Source of the DNA: Pseudomonas citronellolis
Lineage (GTDB): Bacteria > Pseudomonadota > Gammaproteobacteria > Pseudomonadales > Pseudomonadaceae
Length of the DNA stretch: 32,156 nt
Direction: 5' to 3'
Assembly: GCF_029335315.1 (NCBI RefSeq)
Contig: NZ_JARJLT010000386.1
Coordinates: forward strand, 1-32,156
Shown here: positions 6,527 through 15,092 of the stretch, one piece after another
How positions within the stretch are numbered: position 1 is the first letter of the stretch
Layout: the number at the start of each line of letters is the position of its first letter
Position numbers and translations under genes: made by a program
The notes under the pieces: model-generated
The model's database searches: none
The model's input: only the letters and a program-made list of their open reading frames with translations
What the model was told of the DNA's origin: nothing

Positions 6527-7948
6527 TCAGCCGACCTTCCAGGTCATCAGGCCTTCCATGCTGGCGGCGAGTTTCTCCGCCAGGCGGCGGCGCCAGGCCG
6601 GGCTGTTGGGGTTGGCCAGCACCTCGTCCTCGTGGACGAAGCTGCGGATGATCGCGTTGTAGCCCAGCCAGCGGCAGGGCTCGGGTTCCCAGGCGCGCAG
6701 GGCGTCGGTCAGGGCGCGGTCGTGGATCACCCAGGGCTGGCGGGTCTCCAGGGTTTCCTGGCCGAGGATCAGGTCGGCCAGGGTGCGCCCGCCCAGGTTG
6801 GTCGCACCCACGCCTTCGCCGCCGTAGCCGCCGGCCAGGGCGATACCGTTGCGGCGGTCGACCAGCATGTGCGGGTGGAAGCGCCGCGACATGCCGAGGT
6901 TGCCGCCCCAGGTGTGGGTGATCTTCACGTCCTTGATCTGCGGGAACAGCTCGCCGAACAGGTAGCGGCGCAGGCCGACCTCGTCGTCGGTGAGGCTAAA
7001 GTCGGTGCGCAGCTTGCCGCCGAAGCGGTAGCCGCCGCGCGCGCCGAAGGCCAGGCGGTTGTCCAGGGTGCGCTGGCCGTAGGTGACCTGGCGGCTGAAT
7101 TCGCTGAAGGCCTGGCCACGCTCCAGGCCGATCTCCGCCCATACCGATTCGGGCAGCGGCTCGGTGGCCACCAGCAGGCTCTGCACCGGCAACTGGTAGT
7201 TGTCCAGCGGCGGCAGGGTGGCGGCGTAGCCTTCCACGGCCGGCACCACCCATTGCGCCTTGACGCTGCCCTTGTCGGTGCGCAGCAGGCCGGGTTCCCA
7301 GTGGCTGACACGGGTTTTCTCGAACAGTTGCACGCCCTGGCGTTCGACGGCGCTGGCCAGGCCGCGGACCAGCTTGGCCGGGTTGATGGTGGCGCAGTGC
7401 GGGGTGTAGATCGCCCCTAGCGCGCCGGGAATGCGCAGCTGCTCGCCCAGCTCGCTGGCCGAGAGCCAGCGGTAGTCGTCTTCGGTGAGCCCTTCGTGGC
7501 GCAGGCTCGTCAGGTACTCGCGCAGGCGTCGCTCCTGCTCCGGGTAGCGCGCCGCGCAATAGAGCGTGCCGCCCTTGCGGTAGTCGCAGTCGATGCCTTC
7601 GCTGGCCAGCACCCCGGCGACCTCGTCGGGGATGCCGTGCAGCAGGTCCCAGGTCTCGCGGCGGCGCGGCTCGGGCAGGCCGCCGACCAGGCGGTCCTCG
7701 CCGAGCATGGCGCCCATCAGCCAGCCGCCGTTGCGCCCGGAAGCGCCGAAGCCGGCGGTCTCGGCCTCGAGGATGGCGATCTTCAGCTGCGGCGCGCGGC
7801 GCTTCAGGTAGTAGGCGGTCCACAGCCCGGTGTAGCCGGCGCCGACGATGGCCACGTCGACTTCCAGCGCGCCTTGCAACGCCGGGCGCGCGACGAAGTC
7901 GTCGTCCAGTTGGTTCATCCACAGGCTGATATGGCGCCAGGCCGACAT
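6527..7948 (-). CDS. FAD-dependent amine/amino-acid oxidoreductase (PuuB/DadA-like)
   Basis: A 473-residue DAO-family flavoprotein. The Rossmann dinucleotide motif is VAIVGAGYTGLWTAYYL (from about residue 32), and GFGASGRNGGW at 66-76 is the second FAD contact typical of gamma-glutamylputrescine oxidase-like enzymes. The C-terminal FAD segment is GGYGGEGVGATNLGGR. The expected reaction is oxidative deamination of an amine or D-amino acid. It lies upstream of the cupin gene in the same direction and downstream of the NTF2-AraC regulator, from which it is separated by a REP pair. The substrate cannot be assigned, because polyamine-pathway partners such as a glutamylpolyamine synthetase are absent nearby. 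Confidence 0.88.
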   Translation of the reverse strand: MSAWRHISLWMNQLDDDFVARPALQGALEVDVAIVGAGYTGLWTAYYLKRRAPQLKIAILEAETAGFGASGRNGGWLMGAMLGEDRLVGGLPEPRRRETWDLLHGIPDEVAGVLASEGIDCDYRKGGTLYCAARYPEQERRLREYLTSLRHEGLTEDDYRWLSASELGEQLRIPGALGAIYTPHCATINPAKLVRGLASAVERQGVQLFEKTRVSHWEPGLLRTDKGSVKAQWVVPAVEGYAATLPPLDNYQLPVQSLLVATEPLPESVWAEIGLERGQAFSEFSRQVTYGQRTLDNRLAFGARGGYRFGGKLRTDFSLTDDEVGLRRYLFGELFPQIKDVKITHTWGGNLGMSRRFHPHMLVDRRNGIALAGGYGGEGVGATNLGGRTLADLILGQETLETRQPWVIHDRALTDALRAWEPEPCRWLGYNAIIRSFVHEDEVLANPNSPAWRRRLAEKLAASMEGLMTWKVG

Positions 7949-8074
7949 AGGGGCGACTCCGAGCAGAAAGGTTGGGGAATGTGCGCAAGCCTAGAAGCGC
8001 CCGGCTTTCCTGTCGTGCGCGCGGGTACGCGGGGAAATGGGCGATGTCTTGCCAACTGCGCCAGGGTGCTCTTT

Positions 8075-8141
8075 GTAGGAGCGAGCTTGCTCGCGAACAA
8101 ACTCCGCTGCGGGGCCCATTCGCGAGCAAGCTCGCTCCTAC
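8075..8141. repeat. REP-type inverted pair, site 3
   Basis: The cleanest pair in the window: a 23-base GTAGGAGCGAG...CGCGAA copy at 8075-8097 and its exact reverse complement at 8119-8141, separated by 21 bases. It sits in the gap between the regulator gene and the FAD oxidoreductase and would fold into a long hairpin in a shared transcript. Confidence 0.92.
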
Positions 8142-8170
8142 GAAAAGCGGTGCTCAGGAGCGCCTCGGCG

Positions 8171-8974
8171 TTACGGGGTTTCCATCTGCTTGAGGTATTC
8201 CCGCGGCGACAGCCCGGTGTGCTGTCGGAAGCAGCGGTAGAAGGCCGACAGCGAATTGAAGCCGGCGGAGAAGGCCATCTCGTCGATGCGTGCGGAGGTG
8301 GCCGGACGCAGCTGTTCGAGCAGGTGCTGCAGGCGCTTCTGGTTGACGTACTGGTAGAAGGTCAGCCCCATCACCTGGTTCAACAGGTAGGAAATCTGGT
8401 TGCGGGTGTAGCCGGTGGCGCTGGCCACCTGCGACAGGTCGAGGTCCGGCGCGAGGTAGGCCTGGGCCTTGTGGAAGTACTCCTCCAGGTCCCCGGCCAG
8501 CTGGCTCAGCTGGCGCGGCGAGAGGCCCAGGCGGCTGGCCGGTGGGCGTGGGTCGCCGCCGCGCGCTTCGCCCGGGCTGTCCTCGCGGACCAGGGTGGCG
8601 TACTCGTTGATCCGCCAGATCAGCCCGTCGCGCACGCGGATGGCTTCGCTCGAGTGGAACACCGCCAGGCGTCCGCTGAGGGTGATGGCCGTGCGGTACT
8701 GGATGAACGCGGTGTCGCCGTCGACGCGGATGCGGTCGATGTGGTCGAGGAACTCGTCCGGGCGGCTGGGCATGGTCTGGCTGACGTACTCGCGCAGGTC
8801 GGCCAGGCCCATGCGGCGGTTCTGGAAGTAGTCGTTGTACTCCACCTCGGGGTGGTAGAGCGCCAGCGCGGCGTCGAGGTCGCGGCGCTTCCAGCTGGCG
8901 TGGTAGCGCTGCACCACGTCGCGGGTGCTTTCGGTGAGGTGGCTGTCGGTCGGGAGCGGGATGGTCGGCTGCAT
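8171..8974 (-). CDS. AraC-family regulator with N-terminal NTF2/SnoaL-like domain
   Basis: A 267-residue fusion. About residues 10-125 (VVQRYHASWKRRDLDAALAL, EVEYNDYF, then DGLIWRINEY) have the SnoaL/NTF2-like cone-fold pattern that binds small molecules. About residues 160-265 form the AraC double helix-turn-helix (DLDLSQVASATGYTRNQISY and MAFSAGFNSLSAFYRCFRQH, then LSPREYLKQ). The NTF2 part probably senses a ligand in place of the usual cupin sensor. The start at 8974 is preferred; an in-frame ATG at 9031 with a G-rich site would add 19 residues of no recognisable domain. It is divergent from the DUF1302 gene and upstream of the FAD oxidoreductase, so either could be its target. Confidence 0.87.
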   Translation of the reverse strand: MQPTIPLPTDSHLTESTRDVVQRYHASWKRRDLDAALALYHPEVEYNDYFQNRRMGLADLREYVSQTMPSRPDEFLDHIDRIRVDGDTAFIQYRTAITLSGRLAVFHSSEAIRVRDGLIWRINEYATLVREDSPGEARGGDPRPPASRLGLSPRQLSQLAGDLEEYFHKAQAYLAPDLDLSQVASATGYTRNQISYLLNQVMGLTFYQYVNQKRLQHLLEQLRPATSARIDEMAFSAGFNSLSAFYRCFRQHTGLSPREYLKQMETP

Positions 8975-9202
8975 GGCGCACAGGATGCCGCAGAGCGGCG
9001 CGCTCGGGTAGGGGGCAGGCGCGTGCGTCATACAGCCCCCGCATGATGCGCCATGCCTGGCGCCAATGGTGACCGGGGATGGCCGCGCCAGAGGGGGTGT
9101 TCACTCTTTTGGCTGACAGTGCAAATACCTCCTTGGTGCGCTTGGTCGCGACGGGGCCGGCTGAGTAGCGTGTAGCCGCCTAGACACCGTCAGGAGTGCC
9201 GC

Positions 9203-10963
9203 ATGACAAAAACAACAAGGCGCGCATCGTTCCACCCGCAAATACTGGCCGCTGCTGTAGCCCTGGGTTGCGCCACCCAGGCTCAGGCCGTTTCGTTCAA
9301 CATCGGGGATGACATCGAGGGGCAGTTCGACTCGACGCTGTCCGTGGGGGCCAGCTGGGGCCTGCGCGACGCCGACTCGGAATACGTGGGGGCTCGCAAC
9401 GGCGGCAAGGCGTCGTCGCAGACCTCCGACGACGGCCGGCTCAACTTCAAGAAGGGCGAGACCTTCTCGAAGATCTTCAAGGGCGTCCATGACCTGGAGC
9501 TGAAGTACGGCGACACCGGTGTCTTCGTCCGTGGCAAGTACTGGTACGACTTCGAGCTGAAGGACGAGCACCGCGAGCTCTACGACATCAGCGACAACGG
9601 CCGCAGCATGGGCGCGCGCTCTTCCGGCGCCGAACTGCTCGACGCCTTCATCTACCACAAGTACAGCATCGGCGACCTGCCCGGCACCGTGCGCCTGGGC
9701 AAGCAGGTGGTCAGCTGGGGCGAGAGCACCTTCATCCAGAACGGCATCAACTCGATCAACCCGATCGACGTCGCCTCCTTCCGCCGGCCCGGCGCGGAGG
9801 TCAAGGAAGGCCTGATCCCGGTGAGCATGTTCTACATGTCCCAGGGCATCACCGACAGCCTCACCGCCGAGGGCTTCTACCAGCTGAAGTGGGAGAAGAC
9901 CGTGGTCGACAACTGCGGCACCTTCTTCTCCACCACCGACGTGGCGGCCAACGGCTGCAACAAGCTGGCCTTCGCCGGCAGCGACTTCAACCCCAACCCG
10001 GCCGCCGGCTACCGCTACCTGCCGCGCTCCGGCGACGACACCCCCAGCGATGGCGGGCAGTGGGGCCTGGCGCTGCGCTGGTACGCGGCGGAGCTGAACG
10101 ACACCGAGTTCGGCGCCTACGTGATGAACTACCACAGCCGCAACCCGATCTTCAGCACCATCGCCGGGCGCGGCGTGGCCACCGCCGACCCGACCACGGG
10201 CGCCGCCACCGCGCAGTACTTCATCGAGTACCCGGAAGACATCCGCTTGTATGGCCTGAGCTTCCAGACCAACCTCGGTAGCACCTCGGTGGCGGGTGAG
10301 GTGAGCTACCGGCCGAACATGCCGCTGCAGCTCAACAGCACCGACCTGACCGTGGCCGCGCTGTACCCGATCCCGACCTTCGGCAACCCGATCTACAGCA
10401 GCGGCTTCGCCACGCCCACCGCCGGCGAGGTGATCCACGGCTACGACCGCAAGCCGGTGACCCAGGCCCAGGTGACGGTGACCCAGTTCTTCGACCAGGT
10501 ACTGGCGGCGGACCGTCTGACCGTGGTCGGCGAGGTGGGCTACAACCACATCAGCGGCATCGACGACAGCGAGCTGCGCTTCGGCCGTGACTCCATCTGG
10601 GGGATCGGCGAGCTGCCCAACAACACCGTGTGCCAGGGCCTGCTGAACACCGCCAACCCCGGCGAGTGCAACAACAAGGGCTTCTACACCACCAGCAGCT
10701 GGGGCTACCGCATCCGCAGCATCCTCGACTACCCGAACGTGATCGCCGGGATCAACCTCAAGCCGAACCTGGCCTGGTCCCACGACGTGCACGGCTACGG
10801 GCCGAACTTCAGCGAAGGCGCCAAGGCGGTCAGCGTCGGCCTCGACGCGGACTACCAGAACACCTACACCGCGAGCATCAGTTATACCGATTTCTTCGGT
10901 GGCGACTACAACCCGGTCAACGATCGCGATTTCATCGCCGTCAGCCTCGGTGTGAACTTCTGA
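9203..10963 (+). CDS. DUF1302 family outer-membrane beta-barrel protein
   Basis: A 586-residue exported protein. The signal peptide is about residues 1-29, with ATQAQA just before the likely cleavage site. The mature part has alternating amphipathic strands rich in aromatic residues and ends in VSLGVNF, the terminal Phe expected of outer-membrane barrels. Segments such as GASWGLRDAD near the mature N-terminus, RLGKQVVSWGEST in the middle and SISYTDFFGGDYN near the end are typical of DUF1302. Start supported by CAGGAG upstream. The DUF1329 gene follows after 23 bases, the usual pairing. The family is linked with handling of hydrophobic compounds (lipids, steroids, terpenoids), but its exact role is not established. 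Confidence 0.9.
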   Translation: MTKTTRRASFHPQILAAAVALGCATQAQAVSFNIGDDIEGQFDSTLSVGASWGLRDADSEYVGARNGGKASSQTSDDGRLNFKKGETFSKIFKGVHDLELKYGDTGVFVRGKYWYDFELKDEHRELYDISDNGRSMGARSSGAELLDAFIYHKYSIGDLPGTVRLGKQVVSWGESTFIQNGINSINPIDVASFRRPGAEVKEGLIPVSMFYMSQGITDSLTAEGFYQLKWEKTVVDNCGTFFSTTDVAANGCNKLAFAGSDFNPNPAAGYRYLPRSGDDTPSDGGQWGLALRWYAAELNDTEFGAYVMNYHSRNPIFSTIAGRGVATADPTTGAATAQYFIEYPEDIRLYGLSFQTNLGSTSVAGEVSYRPNMPLQLNSTDLTVAALYPIPTFGNPIYSSGFATPTAGEVIHGYDRKPVTQAQVTVTQFFDQVLAADRLTVVGEVGYNHISGIDDSELRFGRDSIWGIGELPNNTVCQGLLNTANPGECNNKGFYTTSSWGYRIRSILDYPNVIAGINLKPNLAWSHDVHGYGPNFSEGAKAVSVGLDADYQNTYTASISYTDFFGGDYNPVNDRDFIAVSLGVNF

Positions 10964-10986
10964 TCGGTCAGCTAAGGACAGGAAAG

Positions 10987-12357
10987 ATGAACAAGATACG
11001 AATCCTGCAATGCGGCGCCCTGGCCCTGAGCCTGCTCTCCGGCGCCGTGATGGCGGCGGTGTCGGCGGACGAGGCGGCCAAGCTCGGCACCAGCCTCACG
11101 CCCCTGGGGGCGCAGAAGGAGGGCAACGCCGACGGCAGCATCCCGGCCTGGACCGGCGGCATCGACAAGAGCGCCGGCAGCGAGGACGCCCGTGGCTTCC
11201 TCAGCGACCCCTTCGCCGGCGAGAAGCCGCTGTTCACCATCACCGCGCAGAACGTCGACCAGTACAAGGACAAGCTCAGCGAGGGCCAGCTGGCGCTGTT
11301 CAAGCGCTACCCGGACACCTACCGCATCCCGGTGTACAAGACCCACCGCACCTTCTCGCAGCCGGCCGAGGTGTACCAGGCGGCCAAGACCAGCGCGCTC
11401 AACGTGCAGCCGATCAACGATGGCAACGGCCTGGCCAACTTCGAGAAGAGCCGCTACTACGCCTTCCCGATCCCGAAGAACGGCGTCGAGGTGCTGTGGA
11501 ACCACATCACCCGCTACCGTGGCGGCAACCTGGCGCGCACCGTGGTCCAGGTGACCCCGCAGACCAACGGCAGCTACACGCCGATCCGCTTCGAGGAGAC
11601 CGTGGCCTTCCCGCAGAACATGGGTGACGTCGACCCTTCGAAGGTCGGTAACATCCTGCTCTACTTCAAGCAGTCGGTCACCGCGCCGGCGCGCCTGGCG
11701 GGCAACGTGCTGCTGGTCCACGAGACCCTCGACCAGGTCAAGGAACCGCGCCTGGCGTGGATCTACAACGCCGGCCAGCGCCGCGTGCGGCGCGCCCCGC
11801 AGGTGGCCTACGACGGCCCCGGCACCGCCGCCGACGGCCTGCGCACCTCGGACAACTTCGACATGTTCTCCGGCGCGCCGGACCGTTACGACTGGAAACT
11901 GGTGGGCAAGAAGGAGCTGTACATCCCCTACAACAGCTACAAGCTGGGCCTGCCGACCTACAAGTACGACGACATCGTCAAGGCCGGGCACCTCAACCAG
12001 GACCTGACCCGCTACGAGCTGCACCGCGTGTGGGAAGTGGTCGGCACCGTGAAGCCCAGCGAGCGGCACATCTACGCCAAGCGCCACATGTACATCGACG
12101 AGGACAGCTGGCAGATCGCCGAGGTCGACCACTTCGACGGCCGCGGCCAACTCTGGCGCGTTTCCGAAGGCCACCAGATGTTCAACTACGTCCACCAGGC
12201 TGGCGGCTACGTGCCGGAGGTGATCTACGACCTGATCGCCGGCCGCTACCTCGCCCTGGGCCTGTTCAACGAAGAGAAGAACGGCTACCGCTTCGGCATC
12301 AAGGCCAGCATGGCCGACTACACCCCGGCGGCGCTGCGCAACGACGGCGTGCGCTGA
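10987..12357 (+). CDS. DUF1329 family periplasmic protein
   Basis: A 456-residue exported protein. The signal peptide covers about residues 1-23 (LALSLLSGAVMA). The mature N-terminus (DEAAKLGTSLTPLGAQKEG, then GSIPAWTGGI) is the DUF1329 signature, and the family is placed by fold near the LolA/LolB lipoprotein-handling group. The start at 10987 follows AGGAAAG; the longer open frame upstream lies within the DUF1302 gene and is discarded. It is co-transcribed with DUF1302, and a strong hairpin follows its stop. The inferred job is carrying or presenting a hydrophobic molecule between the outer membrane and an inner-membrane partner that is not encoded here. Confidence 0.9.
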   Translation: MNKIRILQCGALALSLLSGAVMAAVSADEAAKLGTSLTPLGAQKEGNADGSIPAWTGGIDKSAGSEDARGFLSDPFAGEKPLFTITAQNVDQYKDKLSEGQLALFKRYPDTYRIPVYKTHRTFSQPAEVYQAAKTSALNVQPINDGNGLANFEKSRYYAFPIPKNGVEVLWNHITRYRGGNLARTVVQVTPQTNGSYTPIRFEETVAFPQNMGDVDPSKVGNILLYFKQSVTAPARLAGNVLLVHETLDQVKEPRLAWIYNAGQRRVRRAPQVAYDGPGTAADGLRTSDNFDMFSGAPDRYDWKLVGKKELYIPYNSYKLGLPTYKYDDIVKAGHLNQDLTRYELHRVWEVVGTVKPSERHIYAKRHMYIDEDSWQIAEVDHFDGRGQLWRVSEGHQMFNYVHQAGGYVPEVIYDLIAGRYLALGLFNEEKNGYRFGIKASMADYTPAALRNDGVR

Positions 12358-12363
12358 TCGGTA

Positions 12364-12398
12364 ATGACCGGCGACGGCGCAAGGCTGTCGCCGGTCAT
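12364..12398 (+). terminator. Strong hairpin after the DUF1329 gene
   Basis: Perfect 12-base-pair stem ATGACCGGCGAC / GTCGCCGGTCAT around an 11-base loop, starting 6 bases after the stop codon. There is no T-run behind it, so it may act as a terminator or a 3'-end stabiliser that separates the exported pair from the regulator gene. Confidence 0.55.
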
Positions 12399-12425
12399 GT
12401 ATCCACGGGTAACGCCAAAGGGTGA

Positions 12426-12439
12426 TATGTCGAGACATA
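12426..12439. promoter_or_regulatory. TATGTC-GA-GACATA palindrome upstream of the MalT-like gene
   Basis: Two 6-base arms with a 2-base centre, 77 bases before the regulator start. It is the only AT-containing palindrome in this gap and may be an operator. Neither the factor nor an equivalent copy before DUF1302 could be identified. Confidence 0.35.
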
Positions 12440-12516
12440 CATCCGGCTGATAGCCCTTTCCTCCGACCCACCCCCTGACTAGGCTCGAAGCTCAGGATCG
12501 GTCGGACCCCTGCACC

Positions 12517-15036
12517 ATGATCGACGCTGCCATTTCCCCTTCCTCGCTGCCCCGCCTGCCGCCCCAGCACCTGCCGCGAGCGCGCCTGTGCCAGCTGCTG
12601 CTGCGCGAGGAACGCCGCCTGCGCCTGCTGCTCGCGCCCCTGGGCCACGGCAAGACCGTGCTGCTGGGCGAATGCGCCCGCGCCGCGCCCGCCGGCACCC
12701 GGGTCATCTGGCTCAGCCTGGGTGGCGCCGCGCTCGACGCGGCGACCCTGTGCCGGCGCCTGGGCGACGCCCTGGGCCTCGGCGCCTGCGACGAGTACCG
12801 CCTGCAGACGGCCCTGCGCGAAGGCGGCGAGCCGCTGTGGATCATGCTCGACGACTACCCCCGCGAACCCGACGACGCGCTCGACGCCTGCCTCGACCGC
12901 CTGCTGGTGCAGGCCGCGCCACGGGTCGCCTGGTGGCTGGCCAGCCGGCGGCGCCCGGCGTGCAACCTGGCGCGCCTGCTGCTGGAAGGCGAACTGCTGG
13001 AACTCGGCGAGGCCGAGCTTGGCCTGGACCTCGGCGAGCTGCGCGACCTGCTGCTGCGCGGCGGCCGTGACTGGCCGGAGGAGCCCTGCCAGGCCCTGCT
13101 CGAACAGACCGCTGGCTGGTGCGCCGGGGTGCGCCTGCGCCTGCTCGGCTGGCCGGCGGACGCTGGTGTGCCGTCACCGGGCCAGTTGGCCGAAGCCGGG
13201 CGGCCACTGCTGCGCGAATACCTGCGGCGAGAAATCCTCGACCGCCTGCCGGCGCCGCTGGCCGAGGTGCTCTGCGACCTGGCGCGGCTCAACCGCTGCT
13301 GCGCGGCCTTGGCCGAATACCTCTTCGAAGACCAGCCCGGCGTGCTCGACGACCTGCTGCTGCGTGGCGTCGGCCTGCACGCGGAGGAGGGCCCCGGCGC
13401 CTGGTACCGGCTGCCGCCGCTGCTGGCCACGGAGCTCGCCGACATGGGCCACAACCCGCCGTGTAGCCTGCACCGCCGGGCCTGCCAGTGGTACAGCCAG
13501 CAGGGCGACATCCACGCCGCCTTCGAACACTCGCTGCGCGCCGACCAACCAGACGTCGCCGCCAGCCTGCTGCAGCGCCTGACCGAGGAGCAACTGCTGC
13601 AGGGACACAACGTGGCGCGGGTGCTGCGCCTGCGCGAAGAACTGCCGGAAGAGCTGCTGGCGAGCACCCCGCGCTTGCTCATCCTCAACACCTGGGCGCT
13701 GCTGTTCTCCGGGCGCCTGGACGAGGTGGAGACGCAGCTCGAGCTGTTCGCGCGCTTCCTGCCGATGCCCAGCGAAGCCCGCCAGCGCGCGCTGCTGGCG
13801 CAATGGCTGGGGCTCGCCGGCATGCTCGCCCACGCCCGTGGCCGCAGCCAGGCCGGCGGCCTGCTCGACGCGGCGCTGGCGGACCTGCCCGACGACGCCT
13901 GGCCGCAGCGCCTGATGTGCCTCTCCGGCCTGGGCCAGGTGGCGCTGATCGAAGGCCGTCTGGACGCCGCCCGCCTGCTCAACCGCGACGCCCTCAAGCT
14001 CGCCCGCGAACGCGGCAGCGCGGTCTTCGAGGCCTACCTGGAAATCGACCACGCCTACCTGCTGGCCCAGCGCGGCGAACTGCTGCGCTCCGAGGCGTTG
14101 CTGCGCCGGGTGCTGGAGGCGTTGGCCGAGCAGCGCCAGGCCGGCTGCCCGGTGGCCAGCCGCGCGCAACTGCGCCTGGGCTGGCTGTGCCTGCACCAGG
14201 CCCGCGAGGCCGAGGCGCGGCAACTGCTGCAGGACGGCCTGCGCGGCGCGCGACGCAGCCTCGACCCCTGCGCCATCTACGGCTACATCGGCCTGGCCAT
14301 GCTCGACGCCCGCCAGGGCCAGTTCGACCCGGCCTTCAATCGCCTGCTCGAAGCCGAGCGGCAGATGCAACTGCAACACATCCCCGAAGCCGTCTATCGC
14401 GGCCCGCTGCTATTGGCCGGCGGCACCCTGAGCCTGCGCCAGGGGCGCACCGCCCAGGCGCGGGAAATCTTCACCCGGGTACTCGGCCGCTACCGCGAGG
14501 ACGGCCGCAGCGCGCCGGCCTCGGCGGCCGACCTGCTATTGCGGGTGGAATGCCAGCTGGCCCTGGTGGAAATCGGCGAGGATCAGCCGCAGCACGCGCT
14601 GGCGCGGCTATCCGGGCTGCTGCTGGAGATGCAGCGACAGGGGCGCATGGCCCTGGTCTGCGAAATCTGGCTGGCGCTGGCGGTGGCCCACGCCGCCGCC
14701 GGCGACGACGAGCAGGCGCGCGCCTGCTGGGAGCGCGGCGTGCAACTGGCGCAGTCGCATGGCCTGGAGGCGGCGCTGGTCGATGCCCGCCAGCGCCTGC
14801 CGGAACTCTTCGCCGAACGCGTCGGCGAACGCCAGGCACCATTGCTGAGCCTGCGCGAACTCTCGGTGCTGGAATTGATCGCGCGTGGCTGCTCGAACCT
14901 GGAGATTGGCGAACGGCTGTTCATCTCCCTGCACACGGTGAAGACCCACGCCCGCCGCATCAACGGCAAGCTCGGCGTCGAGCGACGCACCCAGGCGGTG
15001 GCGCGGGCCAAGGAACTGGGGTTGTTGAAGGCTTAG
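12517..15036 (+). CDS. MalT-type ATP-dependent LuxR-family transcriptional activator
   Basis: An 839-residue STAND-class regulator. The N-terminal NTPase has a P-loop LAPLGHGKTVLL at about residues 39-50 and a Walker B-like IMLDDYPREP at 109-118. A long central region of helical TPR-like repeats runs from about 330 to 740. The C-terminal LuxR/GerE helix-turn-helix (LSLRELSVLELIARGCSNLE, then ISLHTVKTHARRINGKLGV) occupies about residues 770-835. Such proteins bind ATP and an inducer, oligomerise and activate promoters. It lies 159 bases downstream of the DUF1302-DUF1329 pair in the same direction, so these genes are its most likely targets. It is slightly shorter than E. coli MalT. The inducer is unknown. 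Confidence 0.9.
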   Translation: MIDAAISPSSLPRLPPQHLPRARLCQLLLREERRLRLLLAPLGHGKTVLLGECARAAPAGTRVIWLSLGGAALDAATLCRRLGDALGLGACDEYRLQTALREGGEPLWIMLDDYPREPDDALDACLDRLLVQAAPRVAWWLASRRRPACNLARLLLEGELLELGEAELGLDLGELRDLLLRGGRDWPEEPCQALLEQTAGWCAGVRLRLLGWPADAGVPSPGQLAEAGRPLLREYLRREILDRLPAPLAEVLCDLARLNRCCAALAEYLFEDQPGVLDDLLLRGVGLHAEEGPGAWYRLPPLLATELADMGHNPPCSLHRRACQWYSQQGDIHAAFEHSLRADQPDVAASLLQRLTEEQLLQGHNVARVLRLREELPEELLASTPRLLILNTWALLFSGRLDEVETQLELFARFLPMPSEARQRALLAQWLGLAGMLAHARGRSQAGGLLDAALADLPDDAWPQRLMCLSGLGQVALIEGRLDAARLLNRDALKLARERGSAVFEAYLEIDHAYLLAQRGELLRSEALLRRVLEALAEQRQAGCPVASRAQLRLGWLCLHQAREAEARQLLQDGLRGARRSLDPCAIYGYIGLAMLDARQGQFDPAFNRLLEAERQMQLQHIPEAVYRGPLLLAGGTLSLRQGRTAQAREIFTRVLGRYREDGRSAPASAADLLLRVECQLALVEIGEDQPQHALARLSGLLLEMQRQGRMALVCEIWLALAVAHAAAGDDEQARACWERGVQLAQSHGLEAALVDARQRLPELFAERVGERQAPLLSLRELSVLELIARGCSNLEIGERLFISLHTVKTHARRINGKLGVERRTQAVARAKELGLLKA

Positions 15037-15046
15037 GGCGCCCATC

Positions 15047-15064
15047 CCCATGGCCTGCCATGGG
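15047..15064. terminator. Hairpin between convergent genes
   Basis: CCCATGG-CCTG-CCATGGG is a 7-base-pair stem with a tetraloop in the 56-base gap between the MalT-like gene and the convergent SirB1-type gene. It could serve both directions. No T-tract is seen. Confidence 0.4.
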
Positions 15065-15092
15065 CACCTGACTGGTGCGATACCCGCCTGGC

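Noticed and set aside
5951-8141. Possible CRISPR or tandem array from repeated GTAGGAGCGAG sequences
   Set aside because: Copies are in inverted pairs, widely spaced and without regular spacers. They are REP-type palindromes.
9032-9202. Shared operator in the AraC/DUF1302 gap
   Set aside because: I looked for direct or inverted repeats and a copy of the TATGTC palindrome and found none convincing.
9101-10792. 563-codon minus-strand frame over the DUF1302 gene
   Set aside because: Antisense shadow. It has no domain or start context, while the plus-strand protein has a signal peptide and barrel features.
10972-12648. 558-codon minus-strand frame over the DUF1329 gene
   Set aside because: Antisense shadow with biased composition. 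The plus-strand gene has a signal peptide and family motifs.
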